From an uncultured Pelagibacteraceae bacterium (GTDB lineage Bacteria > Pseudomonadota > Alphaproteobacteria > Pelagibacterales > Pelagibacteraceae), in the NCBI GenBank assembly GCA_902623975.1, contig CACNVR010000006.1, positions 1 to 60,906 of the forward strand: DNA of 60,906 nt. The letters run 5' to 3'. Positions within the stretch are counted from its first letter, which is position 1; every line of letters starts with the position of its first letter. A program made the translations under genes and the position numbers. This document shows positions 39,499-51,227 of this stretch, piece by piece. The notes beneath the pieces are model-generated. The model did not search any database. It saw nothing but the letters and a program-made list of their open reading frames with translations, and had not been told where the DNA came from.

Positions 39499-42372
39499 TT
39501 ATTCAAAAACTTTCTTTATAATTTCTTGTTGTTGTGAAATATGTCTCTTAGCATATCCTGTTGCAGGTGATGCATCTGGACTTCTTCCAATATAAGAAAT
39601 ATTGTTATTATTAGCCTTAATACTATCTAATGTCCATTGGATATAATCTCTTACTGAAAACCAAGCACCCATATTTTTTGGCTCTTCTTGACACCAATAA
39701 AATTTAGCATTTTTAGCATAAGGTTTAAGTTCATTAACAAGTGCTTTGGCAGGAAAAGGGTAAAGTTGCTCAATTCTATAAAACACAACGTCATCCTTTT
39801 TAAATTTTTCTCTTGCTTCAATTAGATCAAAATATATTTTGCCTGAACACATAACAACTTTTTTGATTTTTTTAGGTTTTTTTAATTTAATAAATCCTTT
39901 TATTTTTGGGTCAATTGCATGATCCCATAAGACTCTATGAAATGAATTTTTTTTGCTAAAATCCTCTAAATTAGAAATGCAATTTTTATGTCTTAATAAA
40001 GATTTTGGTGTCATTATCACCAGAGGTTTTCTAAAATCTCGATGCATTTGTCTTCTTAAAGCATGAAAGTAATTGGCTGGAGTAGTGCAATTCATTACTT
40101 GCATATTGTCATTTGAGCATAATTGCAAAAACCTCTCAAGTCTGGCTGAGGAGTGTTCTGGTCCCTGTCCTTCATATCCATGTGGTAATAACATTACTAT
40201 ACCTGAGGCTCTTGACCATTTACGTTCTCCCGAAGCTATAAATTGATCAATTACTACTTGGGCGCCATTTGCAAAATCACCAAATTGTGCCTCCCAGATA
40301 GTAAGTGTGTTAGGTTCAACTAAACTATAACCATACTCAAAACCTAAAACAGCTAATTCTGATAAAAAACTATCTACTATCTCAAAATTTTTTTGATTTT
40401 TTGAGATATTGTTAAGGGGTATATAGCGTGAATTATCTATTTGATTTCTTAAAACTGAATGCCTTTGGCTAAATGTTCCTCTGCCAGAGTCCTGACCAAC
40501 TAATCTAACAGGGTATCCTTCTTCTAATAAAGATCCAAAAGCTAATGCTTCCGCTGTTGACCAATCAATACCTTTTTGGTTTATAACTGAAATTTTTCTA
40601 TTTTCTAAAATTTTCGTAATTGTTTTATGAATATTTATTTCTTTTGGAACGGTATTTATTCTATTTGAAATTTCAATTAATTTATTAAGTTCTGCACCTG
40701 TAACACCTCTTTTATCTTTTCCTTTTTCTGGCTTATATCTTGACCATGTACCTTCAAACCACTCGATCTTTGGTTTATAGTTTTTTGCATTTTTAAATTG
40801 CTCATCTAACAAATCTTTAAATCTCGTGATTTCAGAATTCAAATAATCTCTAGAAATTGATTTATTATCAATTAACTTTTCCCCATAAACTTTTACCGGT
40901 GATGGATGCGAACGTATTTTTTTATACATAAGAGGTTGTGTGAAAGAAGGCTCATCTCCTTCATTATGTCCAAATCTTCTATAGCAGATTAAATCTATTA
41001 CAACATCTCTATTAAATTTTAATCGAAAATCAGTTGCAATTCTCGCAGCAAAGACAACGGCTTCTGGATCATCCCCATTAACATGAATAATTGGTGCTTC
41101 AACCATTTTTGCAACATCAGATGGGTAAGGTGAAGATCTTGCAAATCTTGGGCTTGTTGTAAAACCTATTTGATTATTTACTATAATATGAATAGTTCCA
41201 CCTGTATTATGACCTGGCAAACCAGACATTGCAAAACACTCCGCCACAACACCTTGCCCAGCAAATGCAGCATCTCCATGAATTAAAATCGGTATAACTT
41301 TTTTTCTTTCCTTATCTTTGTGAAAAAATTGTTTAGCCCTAGTTTGTCCTAAAACAACAGGATTTACAGCTTCTAAATGAGATGGATTATCTGTTAAACT
41401 TACATGAACTGAATTTCCGTCAAATTCTCTATTTGATGAGGCTCCTAAATGATATTTTACATCTCCAGTATCATCTTTTGATTTTGAACTTATTTCACCA
41501 GCAAATTCATTAAATATTTTTTTATAAGATTTTTGCAAAACATTGGCTAAAACATTTAGTCTGCCTCTGTGAGACATCCCAATTTTAATTTCTTTTATTT
41601 TTGCTTGACCGCCTATCTTTATAATTTGTTCAAGAGCAGGTATTAAACTTTCTCCCCCATCTAAGCCAAATCTTTTTGTTCCAACATACTTAGTATGAAG
41701 AAATTTTTCAAATCCTTCAGCTTGAATTAGTTTATTTAATATTGCTTCTTTACCATTTTGAGTAAATTTAAAATCATCTGTTTTTTCCACACGGTCTCTA
41801 AACCATTTTCGTTCAGAGGGATTTGATATATGCATATACTCATATCCTAATGAACCACAATATTTTTTTCTTAAAAAATTTAAAATCTCTTTAATATTTG
41901 AATATTGTTTATTAATTACTCCATCTAAAAATATTTTTTTTTGATAATCTTCTTTTCTAAATCCATAAGACTCAGGATGTAACTCCTCTAAATAAGCAGA
42001 TTTTAGTAACCCTAAGGGATCTAGCTTAGCAATTAGATGTCCTCTTTGTCTGTAAGATCTTATCATAGCAACAGCTTTAATCGAGTTTGCATTGGATTTG
42101 ATTGTCTCTAATTCGCTTGATTTTTCATCTCCATTATTTTGTTTTTGAATTTTATTAATTGAAATCTTTTTGGATGGGCTCCATGAGGGACCATTTATTT
42201 CATTAATGATATCTTCAAATTCATCACCAATTTCATCAAAATAATTTTTCCACCCATCAGGCAAAGTAGGATCATTGTTTATAAATTTTAAGTACATTTC
42301 CTCTATAAATGCACTGTTAGCTTTATTTAAAAATGCTGTTTTTTTATACTCAAGATTTTTTGAAGATGACAT
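39499..42372 (-). CDS. sucA: 2-oxoglutarate dehydrogenase E1
   Basis: The 957-residue thiamine-diphosphate enzyme decarboxylates 2-oxoglutarate. The N-terminal arm has FINNDPTLPDGWKNYF. The core has GMSHRGRLNVLANVLQK near residue 255, FHKDKERKKVIPILIHGDAA, the ThDP motif with NNQIGFTTSPRFARSS, and RRFGHNEGDEPSFTQPLMY. EAQFGDFANGAQVVIDQFI and LPHGYEGQGPEHSSAR lie in the C-terminal half. Length and all landmarks are normal. It lies 37 bases after sucD, the only clear gap within this suc cluster. Confidence 0.98.
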   Translation of the reverse strand: MSSSKNLEYKKTAFLNKANSAFIEEMYLKFINNDPTLPDGWKNYFDEIGDEFEDIINEINGPSWSPSKKISINKIQKQNNGDEKSSELETIKSNANSIKAVAMIRSYRQRGHLIAKLDPLGLLKSAYLEELHPESYGFRKEDYQKKIFLDGVINKQYSNIKEILNFLRKKYCGSLGYEYMHISNPSERKWFRDRVEKTDDFKFTQNGKEAILNKLIQAEGFEKFLHTKYVGTKRFGLDGGESLIPALEQIIKIGGQAKIKEIKIGMSHRGRLNVLANVLQKSYKKIFNEFAGEISSKSKDDTGDVKYHLGASSNREFDGNSVHVSLTDNPSHLEAVNPVVLGQTRAKQFFHKDKERKKVIPILIHGDAAFAGQGVVAECFAMSGLPGHNTGGTIHIIVNNQIGFTTSPRFARSSPYPSDVAKMVEAPIIHVNGDDPEAVVFAARIATDFRLKFNRDVVIDLICYRRFGHNEGDEPSFTQPLMYKKIRSHPSPVKVYGEKLIDNKSISRDYLNSEITRFKDLLDEQFKNAKNYKPKIEWFEGTWSRYKPEKGKDKRGVTGAELNKLIEISNRINTVPKEINIHKTITKILENRKISVINQKGIDWSTAEALAFGSLLEEGYPVRLVGQDSGRGTFSQRHSVLRNQIDNSRYIPLNNISKNQKNFEIVDSFLSELAVLGFEYGYSLVEPNTLTIWEAQFGDFANGAQVVIDQFIASGERKWSRASGIVMLLPHGYEGQGPEHSSARLERFLQLCSNDNMQVMNCTTPANYFHALRRQMHRDFRKPLVIMTPKSLLRHKNCISNLEDFSKKNSFHRVLWDHAIDPKIKGFIKLKKPKKIKKVVMCSGKIYFDLIEAREKFKKDDVVFYRIEQLYPFPAKALVNELKPYAKNAKFYWCQEEPKNMGAWFSVRDYIQWTLDSIKANNNNISYIGRSPDASPATGYAKRHISQQQEIIKKVFE

Positions 42373-42409
42373 TATTTATCTTAACAATATAAACCTACAA
42401 AAAAATTTT

Positions 42410-43285
42410 TCAATTAGACAATTTATTAAAAAGAGTTTTTCCAATTTTTGATGGTGAGTTTGCGATAGTTATGCCACAATCCTCCATTTTTTTTATCTTA
42501 TCTTTAGCACCACCTTTGCCTCCAGAGATAATAGCTCCAGCATGTCCCATTCTTCTACCAGGGGGAGCTGTTACACCTGCAATAAATCCCACTATTGGTT
42601 TTTTAATTTTATGATTTCTTATAAAATCTGCTGCCTCTTCCTCTGCAGTACCTCCAATTTCACCAATCATTAAAATTGACTGAGTTTCGTCATCATTTAA
42701 AAACAAATCTAAACAATCTATAAAATTTGTTCCATTGATTGGGTCGCCACCAATTCCAATACAAGTTGATTGTCCTAAACCATTTTCTGTTGTCTGTGCA
42801 ACCGCTTCATAGGTTAAAGTGCCTGATCTTGAAACTATTCCTACACTTCCTTTTTTGTGGATGTTGCCTGGCATAATACCTATTTTACACTCATCGGGTG
42901 TTATGATGCCGGGGCAATTCGGTCCTATTAATCTACAATTAGACATTGATAGCTTTTGTTTTACTTTAAGCATATCTTGAATTGGGATTCCCTCAGTTAT
43001 ACAAACAATTAGATCAATTGATGCCTCTATTGCCTCAATAATTGCAGCAGCTGCAAATTTTGCAGGAACATATATCATTGTTGCATTGGCGCCCTCAGAA
43101 TCTTTGGCTTGTTTAACGGTGTTAAAAACTGGTAAACCTAAATGTTTTTGACCACCTTTTTTTGGTGTAACACCACCAACCAGTTTTGTTCCGTATTTAA
43201 GGGCCTGCTCAGAATGAAAAGTTCCATGTGAGCCAGTAAAACCCTGACAAATCAATCTGGTATTCTTATTTACTAGAACTGACAT
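42410..43285 (-). CDS. sucD: Succinyl-CoA synthetase alpha subunit
   Basis: The 291-residue subunit binds CoA and carries the phosphohistidine. It has [19 protein letters not shown] near residue 12, [20 protein letters not shown] near 122-141, and the active-site histidine in [18 protein letters not shown] near 246. With SucC it makes ATP or GTP from succinyl-CoA in the TCA cycle. It begins immediately after the sucC stop. Confidence 0.98.
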   Translation of the reverse strand: MSVLVNKNTRLICQGFTGSHGTFHSEQALKYGTKLVGGVTPKKGGQKHLGLPVFNTVKQAKDSEGANATMIYVPAKFAAAAIIEAIEASIDLIVCITEGIPIQDMLKVKQKLSMSNCRLIGPNCPGIITPDECKIGIMPGNIHKKGSVGIVSRSGTLTYEAVAQTTENGLGQSTCIGIGGDPINGTNFIDCLDLFLNDDETQSILMIGEIGGTAEEEAADFIRNHKIKKPIVGFIAGVTAPPGRRMGHAGAIISGGKGGAKDKIKKMEDCGITIANSPSKIGKTLFNKLSN

Positions 43286-44445
43286 TTATTTAATCGCTTC
43301 TACAATTTTTTTTGCTGCATCATCAAGGTTTTCAGCAGAAATTAATTTTAAGCCTGAATTGTCTAATATCTTTTTTCCTTCCTTAAAATTTGTGCCAGCC
43401 AATCTTACTACGATTGGCACATTAATGTTTATTTCTTTTGCAGCATCAACCACACCTTGAGCAAGAACATCACACCTCATAATTCCACCAAAAATGTTTA
43501 TTAAAATTCCTTTTACATTTTTATCTGATAAGATTATTTTAAAGGCAGCTGAAACTTTTTCTTTTGAAGCCCCTCCACCAACGTCTAAAAAATTTGCTGG
43601 TTCTTCACCGTATAATTTAATTATATCCATTGTTGCCATAGCTAAACCAGCACCATTTACCATACATCCAATGTTTCCATCTAACTTAATATAAGCTAAG
43701 TCGTGTTTGCTTGCTTCTATTTCTGCGGGATCTTCTTCATTTAAATCTCGAAGTTCCAAAATTTCTGGATGTCTAAATAAAGCATTACTATCAAAATTTA
43801 CTTTTGCATCTAAACAAATAATCTTTTCTTCTTTTGTTAATATTAAAGGATTTATTTCAACCATATTTGCGTCAGTTTTTATGAACATATTGTAAATTGA
43901 TTTTATCAACGAAGTAGCTTCAAATTTTGAATTTCCATCTAATTTAAATATTTTGATAATTTTTTCAGACTCTTCATCTGAAATTTCATTTTTGAATTCA
44001 ACTTTGGTTGTTGAAATTTTATTTGGAGATTTAGCTGCCACCTCTTCAATATCCATACCTCCTTGATCGCTTGTGATAAATGCAATTTTTGAAGAGGCTC
44101 TATCTACTAAACAAGATAAATAAAACTCTTGTTCAATATTTGAGGATACCTCTACATAAAGCCTTTTAACCTCTTTTCCCTCTGGTCCTGTTTGATGAGT
44201 GATCAATTTTTTTCCAAGAAGCTCTTTTGCTGATTTTTCAAGTTCTTGAAGATTATCTAAAATTTTAACTCCACCAGCTTTACCTCTGCCGCCTGCATGA
44301 ATTTGGGCTTTTAAAACATATTTATCTGTTTTTAGTAATTTACATTTTTCCAATAGCTCCTTAACTGTGAAACCAAAAACTCCTTCAGGAACTGCAGCAC
44401 CAAATTGTTTTAAAATTTGTTTAGCTTGGTGTTCGTGTATATTCA

Positions 44446-44446
<1 letters not shown>
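43286..44446 (-). CDS. sucC: Succinyl-CoA synthetase beta subunit
   Basis: The 386-residue ATP-grasp subunit begins MNIHEHQAKQILKQFGAAVP and has LKAQIHAGGRGKAGGVKI near 44-61, EINPLIL near 198, and GGIMRCDVLAQGVVDAAK near 318-335. Its start overlaps the mdh stop by one base. Length is as in E. coli (388). Confidence 0.98.
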
Positions 44447-45408
<962 letters not shown>

Positions 45409-45420
45409 TTATATTACTCC

Positions 45421-46914
45421 TTATTTCATTGTTGGCATTACGAACTCAGCATTTGATCTAATTCCAGAAGGCCATCTTGAAGTTATTGTTTTAAGTTTTG
45501 TATAAAATTTTATTCCTTCCATACCATGCATTGCACTGTCTCCAAATAAGGATCTTTTCCAACCTCCAAAGCTGTGAAAAGCCATCGGAACAGGTATAGG
45601 AACATTTATACCAACCATCCCAACTTGTATCTTGCTTGCAAAGGTTCTTCCTGCATCTCCATCTCTAGTGTAAATACTTACTCCATTTCCATATTCATGA
45701 TCATTAATAAGTTTTGCAGCTTCTTCAAAAGTTTTCACTCTTACTACAGATAAAACTGGTCCAAATATCTCTTCTTTATATATCCTCATCTCTTTTTTTA
45801 CATGGTCAAATAAACAACCTCCGATAAAGAAACCATTTTCATAACCTTGTAATTTCAAATCTCTGCCATCCACAATAAGCTTAGCACCTTCCTTTACACC
45901 TAAATCGACATATCCTTTTACTTTTTCTAGATGCTCTTTAGTAACCAAAGGCCCCATCTCAGAATTTTTATCCATTCCAGGACCAACTTTTAATGCCTCT
46001 GCTTTTTTTGATAGTCTTGATACAAGCTCATCACCTATATTTCCAACAGCTACTGCAACTGATTGAGCCATACATCTTTCACCTGCAGAACCATATGCTG
46101 CTCCCATTAAACCATTAACCGCACCGTCTAAATCACAATCTGGCATAACTACTAAATGATTTTTTGCGCCTCCAAGTGCTTGAACTCTTTTTTCATTTTT
46201 TGCAGAATTTTCATAAATATATTTCGCTATTGGTGTTGAACCTACGAAACTTACCGCTTTAATATTTTTATTTGTAAGAATTGCATCCACTGCATCCTTG
46301 TCTCCATTTATAACATTAAACACTCCATCTGGTAGACCAGCTTCTTTTAGTAATTCTGCTAACTTAATTGCACAAGATGGATCTTTTTCTGAAGGTTTTA
46401 ATATAAAAGTATTTCCACATGCAATTGCGATGGGAAACATCCACATTGGTACCATAGCTGGAAAATTAAAAGGAGTGATGCCTGCTACTACGCCCAATGG
46501 TTGTCGCATAGACCAACTATCAACATTAGTTCCAACATTTTCTGAAAATTCACCTTTAAGTAGATGAGGTATACCGCAAGCGAATTCGACAACCTCTAAA
46601 CCCCTTGTTAGAGATCCCTTAGCATCTTCATAGACTTTTCCATGTTCTGCAACAATTAATTTTGTAAGTTCCTCCGAATTTTTTTCTATTAGTTCCTTAA
46701 ATTTAAACATAATTCTTGCTCTGACAAGTGGTGGTTTTAATGACCATTCTTCAAAAGCTTTTTGTGCAACTGCAACTGCTTGATCTAGATCTTCTTTTGA
46801 AGCAAGTTTAACCTCTTTTTCCTGTTCACCAGTTGCTGGATTAAAAACTTTACCTTTTTTATTTGATTTACCAGGAATTATTTTTCCACCTACAAAATGT
46901 TCAATAAGATTCAT
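45421..46914 (-). CDS. mmsA: Methylmalonate-semialdehyde dehydrogenase (CoA-acylating)
   Basis: The 497-residue aldehyde dehydrogenase has the MMSDH-specific set: VAGITPFNFPAMVPMWMFPI near 140, SFVGSTPIAKYIYE, LGGAKNHLVVMPDCD, and the catalytic cysteine in GSAGERCMAQSVAVAVG near 280. NVPIPVPMAFHSFGGWK is near the C-terminus. It converts malonate or methylmalonate semialdehyde to acetyl- or propionyl-CoA. The substrate could come from valine, beta-alanine, myo-inositol or 3-hydroxypropionate. An AAAGG ribosome site precedes the ATG. It sits between sdhB and mdh, an uncommon place for this gene. Confidence 0.93.
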   Translation of the reverse strand: MNLIEHFVGGKIIPGKSNKKGKVFNPATGEQEKEVKLASKEDLDQAVAVAQKAFEEWSLKPPLVRARIMFKFKELIEKNSEELTKLIVAEHGKVYEDAKGSLTRGLEVVEFACGIPHLLKGEFSENVGTNVDSWSMRQPLGVVAGITPFNFPAMVPMWMFPIAIACGNTFILKPSEKDPSCAIKLAELLKEAGLPDGVFNVINGDKDAVDAILTNKNIKAVSFVGSTPIAKYIYENSAKNEKRVQALGGAKNHLVVMPDCDLDGAVNGLMGAAYGSAGERCMAQSVAVAVGNIGDELVSRLSKKAEALKVGPGMDKNSEMGPLVTKEHLEKVKGYVDLGVKEGAKLIVDGRDLKLQGYENGFFIGGCLFDHVKKEMRIYKEEIFGPVLSVVRVKTFEEAAKLINDHEYGNGVSIYTRDGDAGRTFASKIQVGMVGINVPIPVPMAFHSFGGWKRSLFGDSAMHGMEGIKFYTKLKTITSRWPSGIRSNAEFVMPTMK

Positions 46915-46956
46915 GAATACGACCTTTTAGATTAAAAACACTTAATAGTCTATTGT

Positions 46957-47736
46957 TTAAATATTGGCGGTTGCTAGCATTTTTTTTATTTCAGCTATAG
47001 CTTTTGCTGGATTTAATCCTTTAGGGCATGCACTTGTACAGTTCATAATTGTATGACATCTATAGAGCTTCAGTTCATCTGCAACTTTTTTTAATCGCGC
47101 TTGCCTCTCATTATCTCTACTATCTATAATCCATCTATATGCTTGCAAAAGCACAGCTGGACCTAAATATTTATCACCATTCCACCAATAACTTGGACAA
47201 GATGTTGAGCAACAAGCACACATAATACACTCATAAGCTCCATCTAATTTTGCTCTTTCTTCCTTAGACTGAATAATCTCTTTCGTTTCTGATTTAGAAT
47301 TAGACTTTAACCATGGTTCTATTGACTGATACTGTTTGTATAATCCATCTAAATCACCAATTAAATCTTTTTTGACTTTTAAATGTGGTAATGGATAAAT
47401 ATTTATGTCACCATTTATTTCTTCATGTGGTGTCGTGCATGCCAAACCATTTTTTCCATCCATATTCATTGCACAAGAACCACATACACCATGGGCACAA
47501 GACCTTCTATAAGCTAATGTTGGATCTATTTCATTTTTAATTTTATTTAAAATATCTAAAACTTTTGATGGACAGTTATCCATATCAACTTCATAAGTAT
47601 CGATTCTTGGATTTTCCCCGCTAGATGGGTCCCATCTGTAAATATTAACCTTTTTTAAATTTTTAGAACCAGTTTTATCCTTAAAATATTTACCCTTTTG
47701 GATCCGAGAATTCTCAGGTAAATTAATTTGCACCAT
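46957..47736 (-). CDS. sdhB: Succinate dehydrogenase iron-sulfur subunit
   Basis: The 259-residue electron-transfer subunit of complex II carries three clusters. The [2Fe-2S] ligands are in [18 protein letters not shown] with a later CTT, the [4Fe-4S] site is [16 protein letters not shown] near 160-175, and the third cluster lies in [20 protein letters not shown]. The ATG at 47736 overlaps the sdhA stop (TGATG), which I prefer to an in-frame TTG one codon earlier. All cluster cysteines look intact, unlike the heme ligands of the membrane subunits. Confidence 0.98.
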   Translation of the reverse strand: MVQINLPENSRIQKGKYFKDKTGSKNLKKVNIYRWDPSSGENPRIDTYEVDMDNCPSKVLDILNKIKNEIDPTLAYRRSCAHGVCGSCAMNMDGKNGLACTTPHEEINGDINIYPLPHLKVKKDLIGDLDGLYKQYQSIEPWLKSNSKSETKEIIQSKEERAKLDGAYECIMCACCSTSCPSYWWNGDKYLGPAVLLQAYRWIIDSRDNERQARLKKVADELKLYRCHTIMNCTSACPKGLNPAKAIAEIKKMLATANI

Positions 47737-49511
47737 CAATACACTCTTTCTTGTGGTGGAAAATATTGTACATCATTCGTAAGTGTAGATTTATGAACCT
47801 CTCTATAACTAATTTTTGTGTTTTTTCCATCACACCAAGCAAGTGTATGTTGCATAAATTTTTCGTCGTCTCTTTTTGGATAATCTTCTCTTGCGTGCGC
47901 TCCCCGGCTCTCTTTTCTATTATAAGCAGAGTCGACTGTAACAACAGCTTGTCTAATTAAGTTGTCAAATTCCAAAGTTTCTACTAAATCAGTGTTAAAT
48001 ACTAACGATTTATCTTTAACGGATATAGAATTTAAACCCTCATAGGTTTTTCTAATTTCATCTACACCTTCCTTAAGAGTTTTTTCAGTTCTAAATACTG
48101 CGCATTTAGATTGCATAGTTTTTTGCATTGCCAATCTTAATTCAGCTGTTCCAATATCTCCATCTGCATTTCTAATTTTATCGAAACGATCTAAACATTT
48201 TTGAGTTTCCATCTCATTTATTTCTTCATGAGGTGTTCCTGGTTTTATTAATTCCGCAGCTCTTTTTGCAGCTGCCCTTCCGAAAACAACTAAATCAATT
48301 AATGAGTTTGAACCAAGTCTATTTGCACCATGAACTGAAACACACGCTGCTTCACCTATCGCCATTAAGCCAGGAACAGTTTTTTCTGAGCCATTAAGAG
48401 TTAAAACTTCAGCTTTATAATTTGTAGGAATTCCACCCATGTTATAATGAACAGTAGGAACTACCGGAATTGGTTCTTTAGTGACATCTACATTTGCAAA
48501 TAGTCTTGCAGCATCAGTTATACCTGGCAATCTACTCTCAATTATGTCCTTGTCTAAATGACTTAAATTTAAATGAACATGGTCTTGATCTTTACCAACA
48601 CCTCTTCCTTCATTAATTTCAATAGACATTGATCTGCTAACAACATCTCTTGATGCTAAATCTTTTGCTTTCGGTGCATATCTCTCCATAAATCTTTCAC
48701 CTTTAGAATTTGTAAGATATCCTCCTTCTCCTCTTGCACCCTCAGTTATTAAAGTGCCATGACCATAAATTCCTGTTGGATGAAATTGCACAAATTCCAT
48801 ATCCTGCAACGGTAAACCAGCTCTTAAAACCATTGCATTACCATCTCCCGTACAAGTATGAGCCGAAGTTGCTGAATAGTAAACTTTACCATAACCACCT
48901 GTTGCAATGATAACAGTGTGAGCTCTAAATCTATGAATGGTTCCATCATTTAAATTCCAAGCAATTAACCCTTTGCATGCTCCATCTTTCATCAACAAAT
49001 CTAACGCAAAGTATTCAATAAAAAATTCTGTTTTATGTTTGAGTGCTTGTCCATACAATGTATGTAAGATTGCATGGCCTGTTCTATCAGCAGCCGCACA
49101 AGTTCTTTGTACAATTCCATTTCCATAATTTTTTGTCATTCCACCAAATGGCCTTTGATAAATTTTACCATCCTCAGTTCTACTAAAAGGAACACCATAT
49201 TTTTCTAATTCAATCACTGCCTTTGGAGCTTCTTTACAGAGATATTCAATACTATCTTGATCACCTAACCAATCGGCACCTTTTACAGTATCATACATAT
49301 GCCAACGCCAATCATCCTCACCCATATTACCAAGAGCAGCAGAAATACCTCCTTGTGCAGCAGAAGTATGACTTCTGGTAGGAAAAACTTTTGAAATACA
49401 GGCAGTTTTTAATCCCGCTTCACTTAAACCAACTGCAGCTCTTAAACCTGAGCCACCGGCTCCTAAAACTACCACATCGTATTCATGATCAATTATTTTA
49501 TATGAATTCAT
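47736..49511 (-). CDS. sdhA: Succinate dehydrogenase flavoprotein subunit
   Basis: The 591-residue FAD subunit oxidises succinate. The dinucleotide motif is [20 protein letters not shown] near 15-34, and the covalent-FAD histidine lies in [17 protein letters not shown] near 46-62. [20 protein letters not shown] lies near 240-260 and [11 protein letters not shown] near 350. Its start overlaps sdhD by four bases (ATGA) and its stop overlaps sdhB. Confidence 0.99.
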   Translation of the reverse strand: MNSYKIIDHEYDVVVLGAGGSGLRAAVGLSEAGLKTACISKVFPTRSHTSAAQGGISAALGNMGEDDWRWHMYDTVKGADWLGDQDSIEYLCKEAPKAVIELEKYGVPFSRTEDGKIYQRPFGGMTKNYGNGIVQRTCAAADRTGHAILHTLYGQALKHKTEFFIEYFALDLLMKDGACKGLIAWNLNDGTIHRFRAHTVIIATGGYGKVYYSATSAHTCTGDGNAMVLRAGLPLQDMEFVQFHPTGIYGHGTLITEGARGEGGYLTNSKGERFMERYAPKAKDLASRDVVSRSMSIEINEGRGVGKDQDHVHLNLSHLDKDIIESRLPGITDAARLFANVDVTKEPIPVVPTVHYNMGGIPTNYKAEVLTLNGSEKTVPGLMAIGEAACVSVHGANRLGSNSLIDLVVFGRAAAKRAAELIKPGTPHEEINEMETQKCLDRFDKIRNADGDIGTAELRLAMQKTMQSKCAVFRTEKTLKEGVDEIRKTYEGLNSISVKDKSLVFNTDLVETLEFDNLIRQAVVTVDSAYNRKESRGAHAREDYPKRDDEKFMQHTLAWCDGKNTKISYREVHKSTLTNDVQYFPPQERVY

Positions 49512-49831
49512 AATCTAGATATTAATATAATTGTAATTAATGGAATTACCACTCCTGAGGCATATAAAATCTTGTTTGCGACACTTTTGATTTTATAATT
49601 TTTGATATAATCCTCAAAAACCTCACTAATACTCAAGGCAGAAAAGAAATATGCATTAATAATAAAAAGACTAAATAGAAATTTGGATAACGGGTTAGAA
49701 AAAAAATTCACTAATACAGAATAATTTTGATTATAAATTTCTATAAAATTTACTATAAACCACAACATAAATGGAATCAGAGTTGCTCCACTAATTTTGA
49801 GAAATAACCATTTTTTAGTTGCACTAATCAT
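49508..49831 (-). CDS. sdhD: Succinate dehydrogenase membrane anchor SdhD, without histidine
   Basis: The 107-residue protein has three membrane helices and is placed between sdhC and sdhA. The family landmark Glu-Asp-Tyr of the quinone site is present in [14 protein letters not shown] near residue 72, with the Tyr matching E. coli SdhD Tyr83. The heme b axial ligand, expected 11 residues before that Asp, is phenylalanine. The whole protein contains no histidine at all. Length is slightly short (usually 115-130). The call as SdhD rests on position, topology and the EDY motif. Confidence 0.88.
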   Translation of the reverse strand: MISATKKWLFLKISGATLIPFMLWFIVNFIEIYNQNYSVLVNFFSNPLSKFLFSLFIINAYFFSALSISEVFEDYIKNYKIKSVANKILYASGVVIPLITIILISRL

Positions 49832-50215
49832 CTAAAAAAAACTTCCTCCAAATAAATAAAAAATTACTGTCAAAATTATTGAACCAAATATGACTATAAA
49901 ACCAGTTATCCTCGAAGTCTTCAGTTCAAATCCATATCCTAAATCCATAATCAAGTGCCTAATCTCACTTAGAATTTGGAAAGAGAAGGACCAAGTAAGT
50001 CCTAGTATAATGAATTTACCTATTTGTGAGCTTAAAAATAATTCAATAACTTTATAATTATTTTCACCGAGAACAAGTAGTGAAGCTAATAAACAAACAA
50101 GTGTTATTGCAATTATATTAATTATACCTGTAATCCTATGTGAAATAGACACCAAAGATGATATGTGCCATTTATAAATTTGAATATGAGGGGATAACGG
50201 CGCTTTATTTTCCAT
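49832..50215 (-). CDS. sdhC: Succinate dehydrogenase cytochrome b556 subunit SdhC
   Basis: The 127-residue anchor has three membrane helices. PLSPHIQIYKWHISSLVSIS and HRITGIINII give the quinone-site Ser and Arg (HRxxG, residues 26-30). The third landmark aligns without gaps to E. coli: FIILGLTWSFSFQILSEIRH matches the segment containing heme ligand His84 and His91. Here His84 is Gln80, Gly88 is Glu84, and only the second histidine (His87) remains, followed by LIMDLGYG. It overlaps asd by 11 bases and starts the sdhCDAB set. Confidence 0.93.
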   Translation of the reverse strand: MENKAPLSPHIQIYKWHISSLVSISHRITGIINIIAITLVCLLASLLVLGENNYKVIELFLSSQIGKFIILGLTWSFSFQILSEIRHLIMDLGYGFELKTSRITGFIVIFGSIILTVIFYLFGGSFF

Positions 50216-51212
50216 AAAATTTATTTTTAATTAATCTTTCTGCTATTTCTACTGCATTTAAAGCTGCACCTCTTAAAAGATTGTCTGAAACAATCCATAA
50301 ATTTAATCCATTTTCAACTGTTTTATCTTCTCTTATTCTTGAAATGAAAGTTTCATCTTTTCCCTCAGCCTCTAAAGGAGTTGAATATCCACCATCACAT
50401 CTTTCATCAATTACTTTACAACCCTCAAAACTATTTAGTGCATTTCTCACTTTTTCAAGAGAAAAAGGTTTTTCAAATTGCAGATTAACTGATTCTGAAT
50501 GAGAAACAGAAATTGGCAATCTTACACATGTTGCTGTTAAATCAATTTTATCATCTAAGATTTTTTTTGTTTCATTGCTCATTTTTAATTCTTCTTTGGT
50601 GTAACCATCATCTGAAAATATATCAATATGTGGAATAGCATTAAAAGCTATTTGTTTAGTAAAATTTTTAGATTTTACTTTTTTACCATTCAAAACCAAT
50701 TGTGTTTGTTCAATTAATTCATCCATAGGTGCTTTACCAGCGCCCGAGACTGATTGGTAAGTAGAGACAACCACTCTTTTTATAATGAATAAATCATGAA
50801 GAGGTTTAAGGGCAATTACTAATTGTGCTGTCGAGCAATTTGGATTGGCTATTATATTCTTTTTTATTTTATTTAAGTGATTTGAATTTACCTGTGGTAC
50901 AATTAAAGGCACTTCTGGATCCATTCTAAAAAAACTTGAATTATCAATAACTAAACAATGTTTTGCGGCTTTCTCAGCAAATTTTTCTGAAATTTTTCCT
51001 CCTGCAGCAAAAAAAGCAATTTTTACTTTTGAAAAATCAAAATTTTCTAAATTATAAACTTCATAATCTTTGTTCTTGAATCTGATCTTTTTACCGGAAC
51101 TTTTTGATGAAGCAACTAAATATAAGTTATTTATAGCTAGTTCTTTTTTTTCAAGAACCTCTAAAGTTTTACGTCCAACATTCCCTGTTGCTCCTACAAT
51201 TGCAATATTCAT
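50205..51212 (-). CDS. asd: Aspartate-semialdehyde dehydrogenase
   Basis: The 335-residue enzyme makes aspartate semialdehyde for lysine, threonine and methionine. It has AIVGATGNVGRKTLEVL at the N-terminus and the catalytic cysteine in ANPNCSTAQLVIALKPL near residue 130. TYQSVSGAGKAPMDEL is near 157 and the substrate stretch CVRLPISVSHSESVNLQF is near 238. In most alphaproteobacteria asd follows leuB; here the dmd genes separate them. It begins 15 bases after dmdA and its 3' end overlaps sdhC. Confidence 0.97.
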   Translation of the reverse strand: MNIAIVGATGNVGRKTLEVLEKKELAINNLYLVASSKSSGKKIRFKNKDYEVYNLENFDFSKVKIAFFAAGGKISEKFAEKAAKHCLVIDNSSFFRMDPEVPLIVPQVNSNHLNKIKKNIIANPNCSTAQLVIALKPLHDLFIIKRVVVSTYQSVSGAGKAPMDELIEQTQLVLNGKKVKSKNFTKQIAFNAIPHIDIFSDDGYTKEELKMSNETKKILDDKIDLTATCVRLPISVSHSESVNLQFEKPFSLEKVRNALNSFEGCKVIDERCDGGYSTPLEAEGKDETFISRIREDKTVENGLNLWIVSDNLLRGAALNAVEIAERLIKNKFYGK

Positions 51213-51227
51213 GATGTAAGTTTTATA

